Below, one piece after another: positions 55,598-62,213 of a DNA stretch of 64,000 nt. Below the pieces are notes generated by a model that had not been told where the DNA came from, made no database searches, and saw only the letters and a program-made list of their open reading frames with translations. The position numbers were made by a program, and so were the translations under genes. The first letter of the stretch is position 1; each line of letters begins with the position of its first letter. This DNA is from an uncultured Bacteroidales bacterium (lineage in GTDB: Bacteria > Bacteroidota > Bacteroidia > Bacteroidales > Paludibacteraceae): positions 368,110-432,109 of the forward strand of contig CAMKPZ010000001.1 of the NCBI GenBank assembly GCA_946414805.1. Direction: 5' to 3'.

Positions 55598-55972
55598 TCA
55601 ATGGTTCTTCTCGTACTCCGCTTTCTCGAGCGACCAGAGGAACGAACGCATGGTCTTGTACTTGGTCTGGGCGGCATACGCCTCCTGATCGGCGGTGATC
55701 TTGGTCAGGTCTTTCGCACGGGCATTGACCGCCTTGGCGATCGTGCCGAACTTGAGACGCTGTGCAATCTCGTTCTCCGTCGGTGCGGACGAACGCTCGT
55801 AACGCTCGGGACCGAACGCGTAGATACGCTGACAGTTGGGGTTGGTCGTCTCGGCGGTACGGTGAGTCATCACCAGATAGTTGCCGTGGTTGTGACCGTT
55901 CTGTTTCTTGGGTTTCTTCAGGGCGCCGGAGATAGTCTCGATTCCGGCTGCACCAACTACTGCTTTTGCCAT
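55598..55972 (-). CDS. hypothetical island protein, family P
   Basis: A 124-residue soluble protein. N-terminal segment TISGALKKPKKQNGHNHGNYLVMTHRT, a Cys-Gln-Arg-Ile-Tyr motif, then RSSAPTENEIAQRLKFGTIAKAV and TKYKTMRSFLWSLEKAEYEKNH. The second half aligns by eye with the protein at 57102-57473 (RSS.P...EI.QR..F.T...A and KY.T.R). This type is scattered in Bacteroidales accessory regions; function unknown. Confidence 0.75.
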   Translation of the reverse strand: MAKAVVGAAGIETISGALKKPKKQNGHNHGNYLVMTHRTAETTNPNCQRIYAFGPERYERSSAPTENEIAQRLKFGTIAKAVNARAKDLTKITADQEAYAAQTKYKTMRSFLWSLEKAEYEKNH

Positions 55973-56406
55973 ACTAATTAAGGTTTTAAAGGTTTAGGTT
56001 AGATTTGTTTTTTTAGTAAAACGAAAATGCGGCGGTTCGGCTCCGAAGAGCCTGTACGCGGCTATGGTTCGTCAGCCCGATGAGCAAGCTCCTCGTTCCG
56101 CCGCCCCAAGCCCCGTTCCGTCCGGCACTCAATAGTGCTGTACTACCGCCTTACAAAAATATCCCTCCGGGATGGAAAATGAGAAAAATACCATGCGGAC
56201 TTTCTACTATTTTTCTTATTTTTTATTATTTTTGTAAGGCAGACGGACGACTTATTGAAGTCGGGCGGAATGCTTCGCGGTTATAGGGGCATTGGGAGCT
56301 TGCTCACAAGGAACCTTTAGCCGCCAAGCATTAGGCTACATCCGTAGCCGTCCTGCCGCATTTTCGTTTTCTACTTTGAGCGGCTTGCCGCATTTTCGTT
56401 TTCTTT
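55973..56406. other. gene-free stretch holding the nested inverted-repeat element
   Basis: No credible ORF on either strand. The element at 56018-56370 occupies most of it. A third copy of the terminal arm follows at 56387-56402. Confidence 0.7.
56018..56370. repeat. 353-bp nested inverted-repeat element
   Basis: Six arm pairs nest in order: 56018-56033/56355-56370 (16 bp perfect), 56059-56067/56342-56350 (9 bp, one wobble), 56081-56092/56295-56306 (12 bp perfect), 56096-56102/56264-56270 (7 bp), 56148-56160/56228-56240 (13 bp perfect), 56178-56190/56208-56220 (13 bp, one wobble). Small local hairpins (GGCTC/GAGCC, GCACT/AGTGC, CGACTT/AAGTCG, TAGCC/GGCTA) sit in between. It may be a structured RNA, a MITE-like element or a cruciform DNA site; strand unknown. 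Confidence 0.75.
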
Positions 56407-56574
56407 TCAGAGTTTCTTCGAGGCGTCATAGGTCTCGACGGTCTTGGTCTGGATAACCACGCTCGTGTCGCCTTTCTGCCATGCCTCACTCCGCGTGGTG
56501 ATCGTCCGCGTCACGTTGCAGGATGCCATCACAACGCTCGTCATAATGACTGCTAAGATTACAATTTTCTTCAT
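56407..56574 (-). CDS. 55-residue lipoprotein
   Basis: Frame from ATG 56574 to TGA 56407. Signal peptide MKKIVILAVIMTSVVMASC with lipobox VMASC (Cys 19), then NVTRTITTRSEAWQKGDTSV followed by VIQTKTVETYDASKKL. Too short for most gene finders but has clear lipoprotein character. Function unknown; part of the accessory island. Confidence 0.75.
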   Translation of the reverse strand: MKKIVILAVIMTSVVMASCNVTRTITTRSEAWQKGDTSVVIQTKTVETYDASKKL

Positions 56575-56639
56575 ACTGTCAAAGATCGTTAAGGGTTACT
56601 TTCTACTTTGAGGTTTTGGAGGTTATTCATTGTTCCACG

Positions 56640-56693
56640 GCTCGGGTTGACCACGGGTTGACCTCGACTTGACCTCGACATGAACACGGCGTG
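56640..56693. repeat. 11-bp tandem repeat, third locus
   Basis: Units CGGGTTGACCA, CGGGTTGACCT, CGACTTGACCT, CGACATGAACA, CGG. Confidence 0.8.
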
Positions 56694-56700
56694 GAACAAT

Positions 56701-56728
56701 TCTCAATTCTCAATTCTCAATTCTCAAT
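56701..56728. repeat. 7-bp tandem repeat, TCTCAAT x4
   Basis: Four exact TCTCAAT units, the complement of the words found inside fabD at 24269-24300. Confidence 0.9.
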
Positions 56729-56767
56729 TATTTCGAAATCCGGTGCAAAGATAATACGATATTCATT

Positions 56768-57055
56768 TTAGTGTTCCTCAAAAGGAGCGAATTTTATCAA
56801 AAAATCGTACTTTTTTCGTTTTTTTGCTTCATTAAAGAACCAAACTATGATCGTTTGCACCCGTTTCGGAATGATGCCGTGTTTCTCCGCCACGACCTCT
56901 CGTGCCTCATGTGCTGAAGCCCCCTTGTCCCGTGCAATAAAATAATCATCCACCACGGCTTGGTTCCGTACTTCTGTCTGGTGCCGTTTCTCCGACATCC
57001 GGTACTCATTCGGATCCCGTACCAAATATGGTACATCATATAAAGGATAGTCCAT
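56768..57055 (-). CDS. hypothetical island protein
   Basis: A 95-residue soluble basic protein, MDYPLYDVPYLVRDPNEYRM at the start. The segment ARDKGASAHEAREVVAEKHGIIPKRVQTIIVWF looks like a helix-turn-helix, so DNA binding is possible. Function unknown. Confidence 0.7.
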   Translation of the reverse strand: MDYPLYDVPYLVRDPNEYRMSEKRHQTEVRNQAVVDDYFIARDKGASAHEAREVVAEKHGIIPKRVQTIIVWFFNEAKKRKKYDFLIKFAPFEEH

Positions 57056-57101
57056 AATTGTCTTTAATTGTTGGCTTAAAATTCTTCTGTTGTGCCGACT
57101 G

Positions 57102-57473
57102 TCAGTCGGCGTTTTCTTCGTCTTGTTTGCGGGTCTTTAGCCCCGCGCTTACATCCATTTTATTGGGGTCCCCGACGGGCGCTAACGGAGTGCGCCCGGT
57201 GGGGAGAGCGGAGGCATCGGTTGCCCGTTCATTTAGCGGAGCGGTATGAACCTTTGCACACCGATTGCAGAACGCGAAGGCGTACCCTCGTAACGTGCTG
57301 TATTTCTTGCCGTTGAACTTATACCCTGCGGCTGTCCATTCCTTGCGCAGAAACTCCCATTGTTCGGGTGTTAGCCGGCTGATTGCCTGCGTCAGAGTGG
57401 CAAACCGCTGCCGTTGTTCAATCTCTTTGGGGCTTGGCGGCGAGGATCTTTTTATTTCAACTGTTTGTGCCAT
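57102..57473 (-). CDS. hypothetical island protein, family P
   Basis: A 123-residue soluble protein. Residues 10-70 (RSSPPSPKEIEQRQRFATLTQAI ... YKFNGKKYSTLRGYAFAFC) resemble the C-terminal half of the 55598-55972 protein. The tail is Ala/Pro/Asp-rich and probably disordered. Start MAQTVEIKRSS at 57473 chosen; 5 bp after the next gene upstream. Function unknown. Confidence 0.75.
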   Translation of the reverse strand: MAQTVEIKRSSPPSPKEIEQRQRFATLTQAISRLTPEQWEFLRKEWTAAGYKFNGKKYSTLRGYAFAFCNRCAKVHTAPLNERATDASALPTGRTPLAPVGDPNKMDVSAGLKTRKQDEENAD

Positions 57474-57478
57474 AATTT

Positions 57479-57817
57479 TTACTTTTTTGTTTCCATTCCA
57501 AAGTCCCTGACATCCTCTTGGGAGTACATGCCCCACCGCCCTTTGTATCTGGCAGAGACGAGTGTGCCGGTGCGCATCATTGCCTCAATCCGCGGGTCAC
57601 CGTTCCAGTTATGCGGTTCGGGTTCGGGGAAGTCCTGTACATAGAAATACGGGTTCTTCCATTTGGGTGCGCCTTCCGCCTTGACCTTTGCCAATATCGC
57701 TTTTCGTGCCGCGTGCGTCCGTTCGTTCCATGCCCGGAAAGTGGCAGCCCTGCGTCTGGGAAAACGTATCTCGTCCGGTTGGTATGCGTCCCAAAACTCA
57801 TTAAAGTCCTTGTCCAT
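57479..57817 (-). CDS. hypothetical island protein
   Basis: A 112-residue soluble protein rich in aromatic residues: DFNEFWDAYQPDEIRFPRRRAATFRAWNER, then WKNPYFYVQDFPEPEPHNWNGD. The layout recalls the C-terminal part of some phage replication or primosomal proteins, but the match is weak. Function unknown. Confidence 0.7.
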   Translation of the reverse strand: MDKDFNEFWDAYQPDEIRFPRRRAATFRAWNERTHAARKAILAKVKAEGAPKWKNPYFYVQDFPEPEPHNWNGDPRIEAMMRTGTLVSARYKGRWGMYSQEDVRDFGMETKK

Positions 57818-57837
57818 AGTCTAAATTTTCAAATTGC

Positions 57838-57888
57838 CCTGTCCTATGTCTTGTCCCATACTATCTGCATAGTCGGACATAGGACAGG
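57838..57888. repeat. 51-nt hairpin within the island operon
   Basis: A perfect 13-bp stem, CCTGTCCTATGTC against GACATAGGACAGG, encloses an inner ACTAT-CTGC-ATAGT hairpin. A T-rich run follows on the plus strand only. Confidence 0.75.
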
Positions 57889-57933
57889 ACTTTTCTTTTT
57901 ATTCTTTTTTGGTTCTTTTTTCTTTTTGTTCTT

Positions 57934-58389
57934 TTAGCCTACGAACGCTATTCTGAATGCGTGTTTGATACTCTCGCTCTCGGGATGTGCTTTTTCGAGT
58001 TTCTCCGCGGTGCGTTTGAGGTCGGCACGGAGGTCTTTGAGTTGGGCGGCGACACGCTCCTGCAAGGCGAGTTGCTGCATGTAGATCGCATGGTTGGGGT
58101 CGGCGGTGATGGAGGGGTTGGTGTTCTTCTCCCACGTGAACGACTTGGGACGGCTGACGACGATCTTGATACCGTGGTACTCGATGGTGCCGGTGAAGTT
58201 GGACGGCTTGCCCTGCTCCTTGATGAGTGCCTGCACGGCGGCTTCCACCTGCGGACGGAGACTCTTCAGCGTTGCTTCGGATTCGTTACATGCTACCTGC
58301 GCAGCGAAAAAAGTGTCGATGACATCGTAGTTTGAGTTTGTTTGGGCACTACGTAACGGTTTGATGTTGTTTGAATGGTTGGTTGTCAT
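57934..58389 (-). CDS. hypothetical island protein
   Basis: A 151-residue soluble protein. N-terminal Asn/Ser-rich segment, helix with FFAAQVACNESEATLKSLRPQVEAAVQALI, a short beta section (GTIEYHGIKIVVSRPKSFTWEK), and a C-terminal coiled coil (QERVAAQLKDLRADLKRTAEKLEKA). Start MTTNHSNN at 58389. Leader of about 240 nt from the promoter at 58642-58672. Confidence 0.7.
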   Translation of the reverse strand: MTTNHSNNIKPLRSAQTNSNYDVIDTFFAAQVACNESEATLKSLRPQVEAAVQALIKEQGKPSNFTGTIEYHGIKIVVSRPKSFTWEKNTNPSITADPNHAIYMQQLALQERVAAQLKDLRADLKRTAEKLEKAHPESESIKHAFRIAFVG

Positions 58390-58641
58390 AATGTTAAAAG
58401 TTTTGTGCGTGGGCTGTATGCGAGTGGCCACTCAATGCACGTGCGGACACACAAACCTTTCGCGGGTTAATAATGTTTTTTATTGGTCAACAATTAAAAA
58501 CAATTGAAGACAATTTCTTTTCATTGCTGGCTTGTCTTTAAGACAATTTTGATAATTGTTGGTAATTGTGGATAATTGTTGACTTATCTTTTGTGGTCTA
58601 CAATTAAAGACAATTGAAGACAATTTTTTGGAAATCCGCTG

Positions 58642-58672
58642 CAAAGGTATAACAAAAAAAGAGACCCTGCAA
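58642..58672 (-). promoter_or_regulatory. promoter of the second island transcript
   Basis: TTG at 58672-58670, 20 bp, TACCTTTG at 58649-58642; it overlaps the preceding terminator hairpin. Confidence 0.75.
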
Positions 58673-58684
58673 AAAAGGTCTCTT
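58652..58684 (-). terminator. terminator of the 126-residue gene
   Basis: On the minus strand AAGAGACC...GGTCTCTT followed by TTTTTTG. Confidence 0.8.
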
Positions 58685-58760
58685 ATTCGTACAGATTAGT
58701 ACAATCATTAGTACAAACAGCCGCCAAACCGCCGATTGTACGCGTACAAATTAGTACAAA

Positions 58761-59141
58761 TTATCGGTTGCGGGCTTGGCGGAAATCCTGCCCGTTGAGT
58801 CTGAATTTAGGTGCGGCGAAAGGGTTGACGAGTTCTGCTTTCTTGTCATCCTTGACATTGCTCAGCAGCAAATATCCTTGCGTCTCAAGCGCCATGATAC
58901 GCCGGCAGGCATCGGCTTTGCTGGATGCTTGCGCAATGGCCTCCCGAAGGTTCTTCTCGATGGTCTGCGGTGTGAAACGATCAGCACAGAAGAACGATGT
59001 ATCCACCGGTTCTACATCCTCGGTGGCGGGTTCGGGACGGACGGGTGCGGCAGCAGGAGTGGTCTCCGTCTTGCCGTTGATGACCGTGACATTACAGCCG
59101 GAATAGATCGGGCCGTTGTTGGTGTTAATGAAGAGTGACAT
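58761..59141 (-). CDS. hypothetical island protein with NGPI...NVT motif
   Basis: A 126-residue soluble protein. N-terminal motif NTNNGPIYSGCNVTVING, Pro/Ala/Glu linker, then helix FTPQTIEKNLREAIAQASSKADACRRIMAL and a basic end. The start overlaps the upstream gene by 17 bp. The motif recurs at the end of that upstream protein. Function unknown. Confidence 0.7.
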   Translation of the reverse strand: MSLFINTNNGPIYSGCNVTVINGKTETTPAAAPVRPEPATEDVEPVDTSFFCADRFTPQTIEKNLREAIAQASSKADACRRIMALETQGYLLLSNVKDDKKAELVNPFAAPKFRLNGQDFRQARNR

Positions 59142-59589
59142 TGGAATTGATGTTAATAGGTCCGTAGTTCTGTTGTATATAGACATTCACCACCTGTTTC
59201 TGCGGCGTTTGTGGGGCGGGAGCGGCGGAGTTCTGTCCGGTTGGGCTCGTCCGGGCGTTCTCCCGCTCGACCTGTTCGGCGGTGCATCGGCGTATGATGC
59301 GTCCGAAATCGTATTCGGCGTCCTGCCAGCAGAAGCGGATGTCTCCGTCGGAGTCGTAGTAATAGGTCTGCTCGTCCTTGTCCCTGACCATTTCGCGCCA
59401 TAGGCCCATCAGCCACCGCGTGAGTGCTTCGCGCCAATAGGGGTCGGCGATCTTCCTCAGCCGCTCGATGAGCGGAAGCCCCCACCCGCTCCGTTGCAGT
59501 ATCTCTCGCGCCTCGAACTGCACCTCTTCCTCGGAAGGAACAGGCAGCCCGGAGGGTTCGAAAATCATATCAATGGAGCGATCAGTCAT
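59125..59589 (-). CDS. hypothetical island protein with NYGPI...NVT motif
   Basis: A 154-residue soluble protein: acidic N-terminus, helical middle (LIERLRKIADPYWREALTRWLMGLWREMV), Pro/Gln-rich linker, and C-terminal VVNVYIQQNYGPININSNVTLH. First gene of the island transcript. Start at 59589 (MTDRSIDMIFE). Confidence 0.7.
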   Translation of the reverse strand: MTDRSIDMIFEPSGLPVPSEEEVQFEAREILQRSGWGLPLIERLRKIADPYWREALTRWLMGLWREMVRDKDEQTYYYDSDGDIRFCWQDAEYDFGRIIRRCTAEQVERENARTSPTGQNSAAPAPQTPQKQVVNVYIQQNYGPININSNVTLH

Positions 59590-59616
59590 GGTTGGTGTCA
59601 GGTCGGAAAGTGTCTG

Positions 59617-59646
59617 CAAAGGTACTGCTTTTTATCGAATTTACAA
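59617..59646 (-). promoter_or_regulatory. proximal promoter of the island
   Basis: TTG at 59646-59644, 19 bp, TACCTTTG at 59624-59617. Confidence 0.7.
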
Positions 59647-59729
59647 AACATTCTGCATCTTTTTTTGCACTTTCTCTGTAAAGGTTTGACTATCAGCTCC
59701 AACCCGAATCTTCACTTGGAAAAACTATG

Positions 59730-59760
59730 CAAAGGTACAAAAAAGGATTGATTTATTTCA
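59730..59760 (-). promoter_or_regulatory. distal promoter of the island
   Basis: TTG at 59760-59758, 20 bp, TACCTTTG at 59737-59730; back to back with the DUF4160 promoter. Confidence 0.7.
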
Positions 59761-59766
59761 AAATGC

Positions 59767-59797
59767 TTGCATATATCGAAAAAAAGCAGTAACTTTG
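59767..59797 (+). promoter_or_regulatory. promoter of the DUF4160/DUF2442 pair
   Basis: TTG at 59767-59769, 20 bp, TAACTTTG at 59790-59797. Confidence 0.85.
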
Positions 59798-59852
59798 CAG
59801 CCGAAAAACGCAGTTAATCGTTCCCTTTAGGGATAAGAAAGTTGCAAAGATT

Positions 59853-60149
59853 ATGGGACAGTTAGCTTTTTTGAAGACATTTATACTTGTGGCCATTCCA
59901 TTAGATGTGAATGACAATCGTCGTCATATTCATGTTTTTAAAAAAGGTAGTCGGCATCTACGTTCGGTTGCAAAAATATGGATTGAGAAAAACGGCGAGA
60001 AATGTATAGAGATCGCAGAATCTGAGCTAACGGCCAAAGAAAATAACATGATAGTAGCGGCGATTGATCGGCACTGGGAGCTTCTAAATGATCAAATTTC
60101 GAAGACTTTCCGTGGAGAGAAACCGAAGCCTAAAAATATTGAAAAATAA
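59853..60149 (+). CDS. DUF4160-type protein
   Basis: A 98-residue soluble protein. The central HIHVFKKGSRHLRSVAKIWIEKNG resembles the DUF4160 core (HVHV...). It is followed 12 bp later by a DUF2442 gene; such pairs are widespread and predicted to be toxin-antitoxin-like, though experimental support is thin. Which partner is toxic, if any, is not known. Confidence 0.75.
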   Translation: MGQLAFLKTFILVAIPLDVNDNRRHIHVFKKGSRHLRSVAKIWIEKNGEKCIEIAESELTAKENNMIVAAIDRHWELLNDQISKTFRGEKPKPKNIEK

Positions 60150-60161
60150 GGAGGAACAATT

Positions 60162-60404
60162 ATGTGCAAGATTCCAAATGTAACATTAGGTATTAAATCA
60201 TTAGATTTCACAACTCAGCGTGGTAAGTTTTCCGCAAAACTGACGGACGGGCGTGAGATCATTGTTCCGGTGTCTATGTTCCCGGACATACAACATTTAT
60301 CTGTTAAGAGACGGAATGAATGGATGATTCTGGATGACCAGTACTTCACCTTCGAGCACATGAGTCGCATCTATTCTGTGCTTGACTTGTTGAAAGCCGC
60401 ATAA
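60162..60404 (+). CDS. DUF2442 protein
   Basis: An 80-residue protein: FTTQRGKFSAKLTDGREIIVPVSMFPDIQHL is the DUF2442 core. Partner of the DUF4160 gene just upstream; likely cotranscribed. Confidence 0.8.
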   Translation: MCKIPNVTLGIKSLDFTTQRGKFSAKLTDGREIIVPVSMFPDIQHLSVKRRNEWMILDDQYFTFEHMSRIYSVLDLLKAA

Positions 60405-60492
60405 GGTAAATCGTCCCTCTCCATGACATAAAACCGGAGATTGCGCAAGCGTGCGCGAACATATTGAAATAAAGCGTTTGCAATTATTCAGC

Positions 60493-60605
60493 AACCCGGA
60501 ATGTAGGAAGTTTTGGTTTTTGCAGTTGAATAAGTCGGCGAACGCTCACGTGTTAACGTGGGCGTGACTTATTTCTGCAATAGGCGTTTCCTACAGCCTC
60601 GGGTT
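60493..60605. repeat. 113-nt long hairpin element
   Basis: Nested arms: AACCCG/CGGGTT, TGTAGGAA/TTCCTACA, TTGCAG/CTGCAA, AATAAGTC/GACTTATT, ACGCTCACG/CGTGGGCGT with loop TGTTAA. No promoter box is evident on either strand next to it. It may be a structured RNA or an interspersed repeat. Confidence 0.75.
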
Positions 60606-60650
60606 GAAATAAGGAACGCTCATTTTAATGAATAATTAAATTATATGTAT

Positions 60651-62171
60651 ATGAAAAAAATATTTATCATCATTGCTTTTGTTTTTGCTTGGGCGACACG
60701 CGCATTTGCACAGATTGAAGTTAATAACGAGGATGTAAAAGGCCCCGTTAAGCAGGTTATGATAATATTAGAATCAGCAAGCCCGGGAGCACAAATAAGT
60801 ACATACGGAGGGCCTGTCCTTAACAGGGTAGTTATTTTTACTCATTATGATACTAAAGGGCGTATTGTAAGAAGAGAACATTTTCACGGAGAAGAATTAG
60901 CGGATGGCTATTTTTGCAGATATGCCAATAATAAATGCAAAGAATATAATTTCGATGCGAAAGGAATAGTTGAGGGGCATTACCGTAATATTACATTTGA
61001 TTCTGCGGGGCATAAAATCTCTGATATATGCTACAGGAATGGTAAATTCTTTGCAAAAGATTCTATTGTGTACGATTCGCTCGAACGAGTTGTCAAAACA
61101 TATGAAAATATGAACCGCAAGAATGATTCATTAGTTTTGAGATACACATATGAATACGATTCTATAGGGCGTATTGATTCATATAAGGATTGGAGAAGTA
61201 AAAACCTGTATAATGTTCATTATTCCCCTGATGGAAATTACGTAATGCATTGTGTAAATGAAAAGGATGGCAAATCCTTTGAGAGAAAATATACTGTAAA
61301 TAAAAAAGGCCAATTAGTGAAGGTTGAAGATAGTAATATGCGCATGTTTTTATCAAATTACGACAAACATGGTAATTGGCTTCACCTAAAGGGAATGACA
61401 AATACGAATACTCCTATGGGATGGTTTACTACCATTACGAGCCGTAAGATAGAATACTACTCGGAAGATGAAATAGAGTCTCCCGAGGCAGAGAATGACA
61501 CCATATATTTATCTTCAGAACAATTGCCCGAGTTTCCCGGAGGTCAGAAAGCGATGTTCCAATATATAGCAGACAATGTGGTATATCCGGAATCTGCACG
61601 CATAAATGGTATTCAAGGGCGGACAATTTGCCAATTTGTAGTCAATTCCAATGGTGACCTTTCTGCTATTAAGGTTATTAAATCTTCTGGAAATAAAGAA
61701 TTGGATGAAGAAGCTGTCTATGTTATTGCTTCAATGCCCAAATGGATTCCTGGAAGGTCTGCGGGAAAAATAGTACGAGTGAAATATACTGTACCTGTGA
61801 CTTTTAAGATTGTAACCCAAGTCCCGACGAATGATTCTTTGGTTATCAGTACGGATACGACCATTCATGCTATTGTAAATCAAACGCCCGAATTTCCTGG
61901 CGGTCAACAAGCATTATTTGATTACCTTGCCAACAATATTCGCTATCCCAACAAGGCTGATGGCGCCCAAGGACGTGTAATAATTACATTTGTTGTGGAA
62001 CAAGATGGCAGTATCTCAAATGTTGAAATTGCTGAATCATCAGGCAATAAGTGGTTGGATAGGGAAGGTATCCAATTGATAAAGTCTATGCCCAAATGGA
62101 AACCGGGAGTCTTAAAAGGAAAAGTGGTGCGAGTCAAGTACAGCGTGCCGATTACATTTTCAACAGAATGA
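60651..62171 (+). CDS. exported protein with two tandem TonB C-terminal domains
   Basis: A 506-residue protein. Signal peptide (IFIIIAFVFAWATRAFA). Residues about 20-270 contain YD-like repeats (YDTKGRIVRREHF, YDSLERVVKTYEN). Two TonB-C domains follow: LPEFPGGQKAMFQYIADN...PKWIPGRSAGKIVRVKYTVP and TPEFPGGQQALFDYLANN...PKWKPGVLKGKVVRVKYSVP. Normal TonB has one such domain and an N-terminal membrane anchor; here the anchor is replaced by a signal peptide. Low GC (about 40%) compared with the core genes. Cotranscribed with the next gene, 42 bp apart. Confidence 0.85.
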   Translation: MKKIFIIIAFVFAWATRAFAQIEVNNEDVKGPVKQVMIILESASPGAQISTYGGPVLNRVVIFTHYDTKGRIVRREHFHGEELADGYFCRYANNKCKEYNFDAKGIVEGHYRNITFDSAGHKISDICYRNGKFFAKDSIVYDSLERVVKTYENMNRKNDSLVLRYTYEYDSIGRIDSYKDWRSKNLYNVHYSPDGNYVMHCVNEKDGKSFERKYTVNKKGQLVKVEDSNMRMFLSNYDKHGNWLHLKGMTNTNTPMGWFTTITSRKIEYYSEDEIESPEAENDTIYLSSEQLPEFPGGQKAMFQYIADNVVYPESARINGIQGRTICQFVVNSNGDLSAIKVIKSSGNKELDEEAVYVIASMPKWIPGRSAGKIVRVKYTVPVTFKIVTQVPTNDSLVISTDTTIHAIVNQTPEFPGGQQALFDYLANNIRYPNKADGAQGRVIITFVVEQDGSISNVEIAESSGNKWLDREGIQLIKSMPKWKPGVLKGKVVRVKYSVPITFSTE

Positions 62172-62213
62172 AATGAATCGTGATTAAAAAAACGCTAATT
62201 TAATCGCTATTAT

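Larger units (their letters stand above)
58390..58760. other. long leader and repeat region
   Basis: Contains a promoter (58642-58672), two direct copies of a CAATTAAAGA/CAATTGAAGA decamer repeat (about 58496-58520 and 58600-58626), the palindrome GAGTGGCCACTC near 58425, three ATTAGTACAA repeats (58695, 58707, 58750), and the terminator of the upstream gene. No ORF. Confidence 0.65.

Noticed and set aside
60297-60494. 65-codon minus-strand ORF over the DUF2442 gene
   Set aside because: Antisense to a better-supported gene and partly within the hairpin element.
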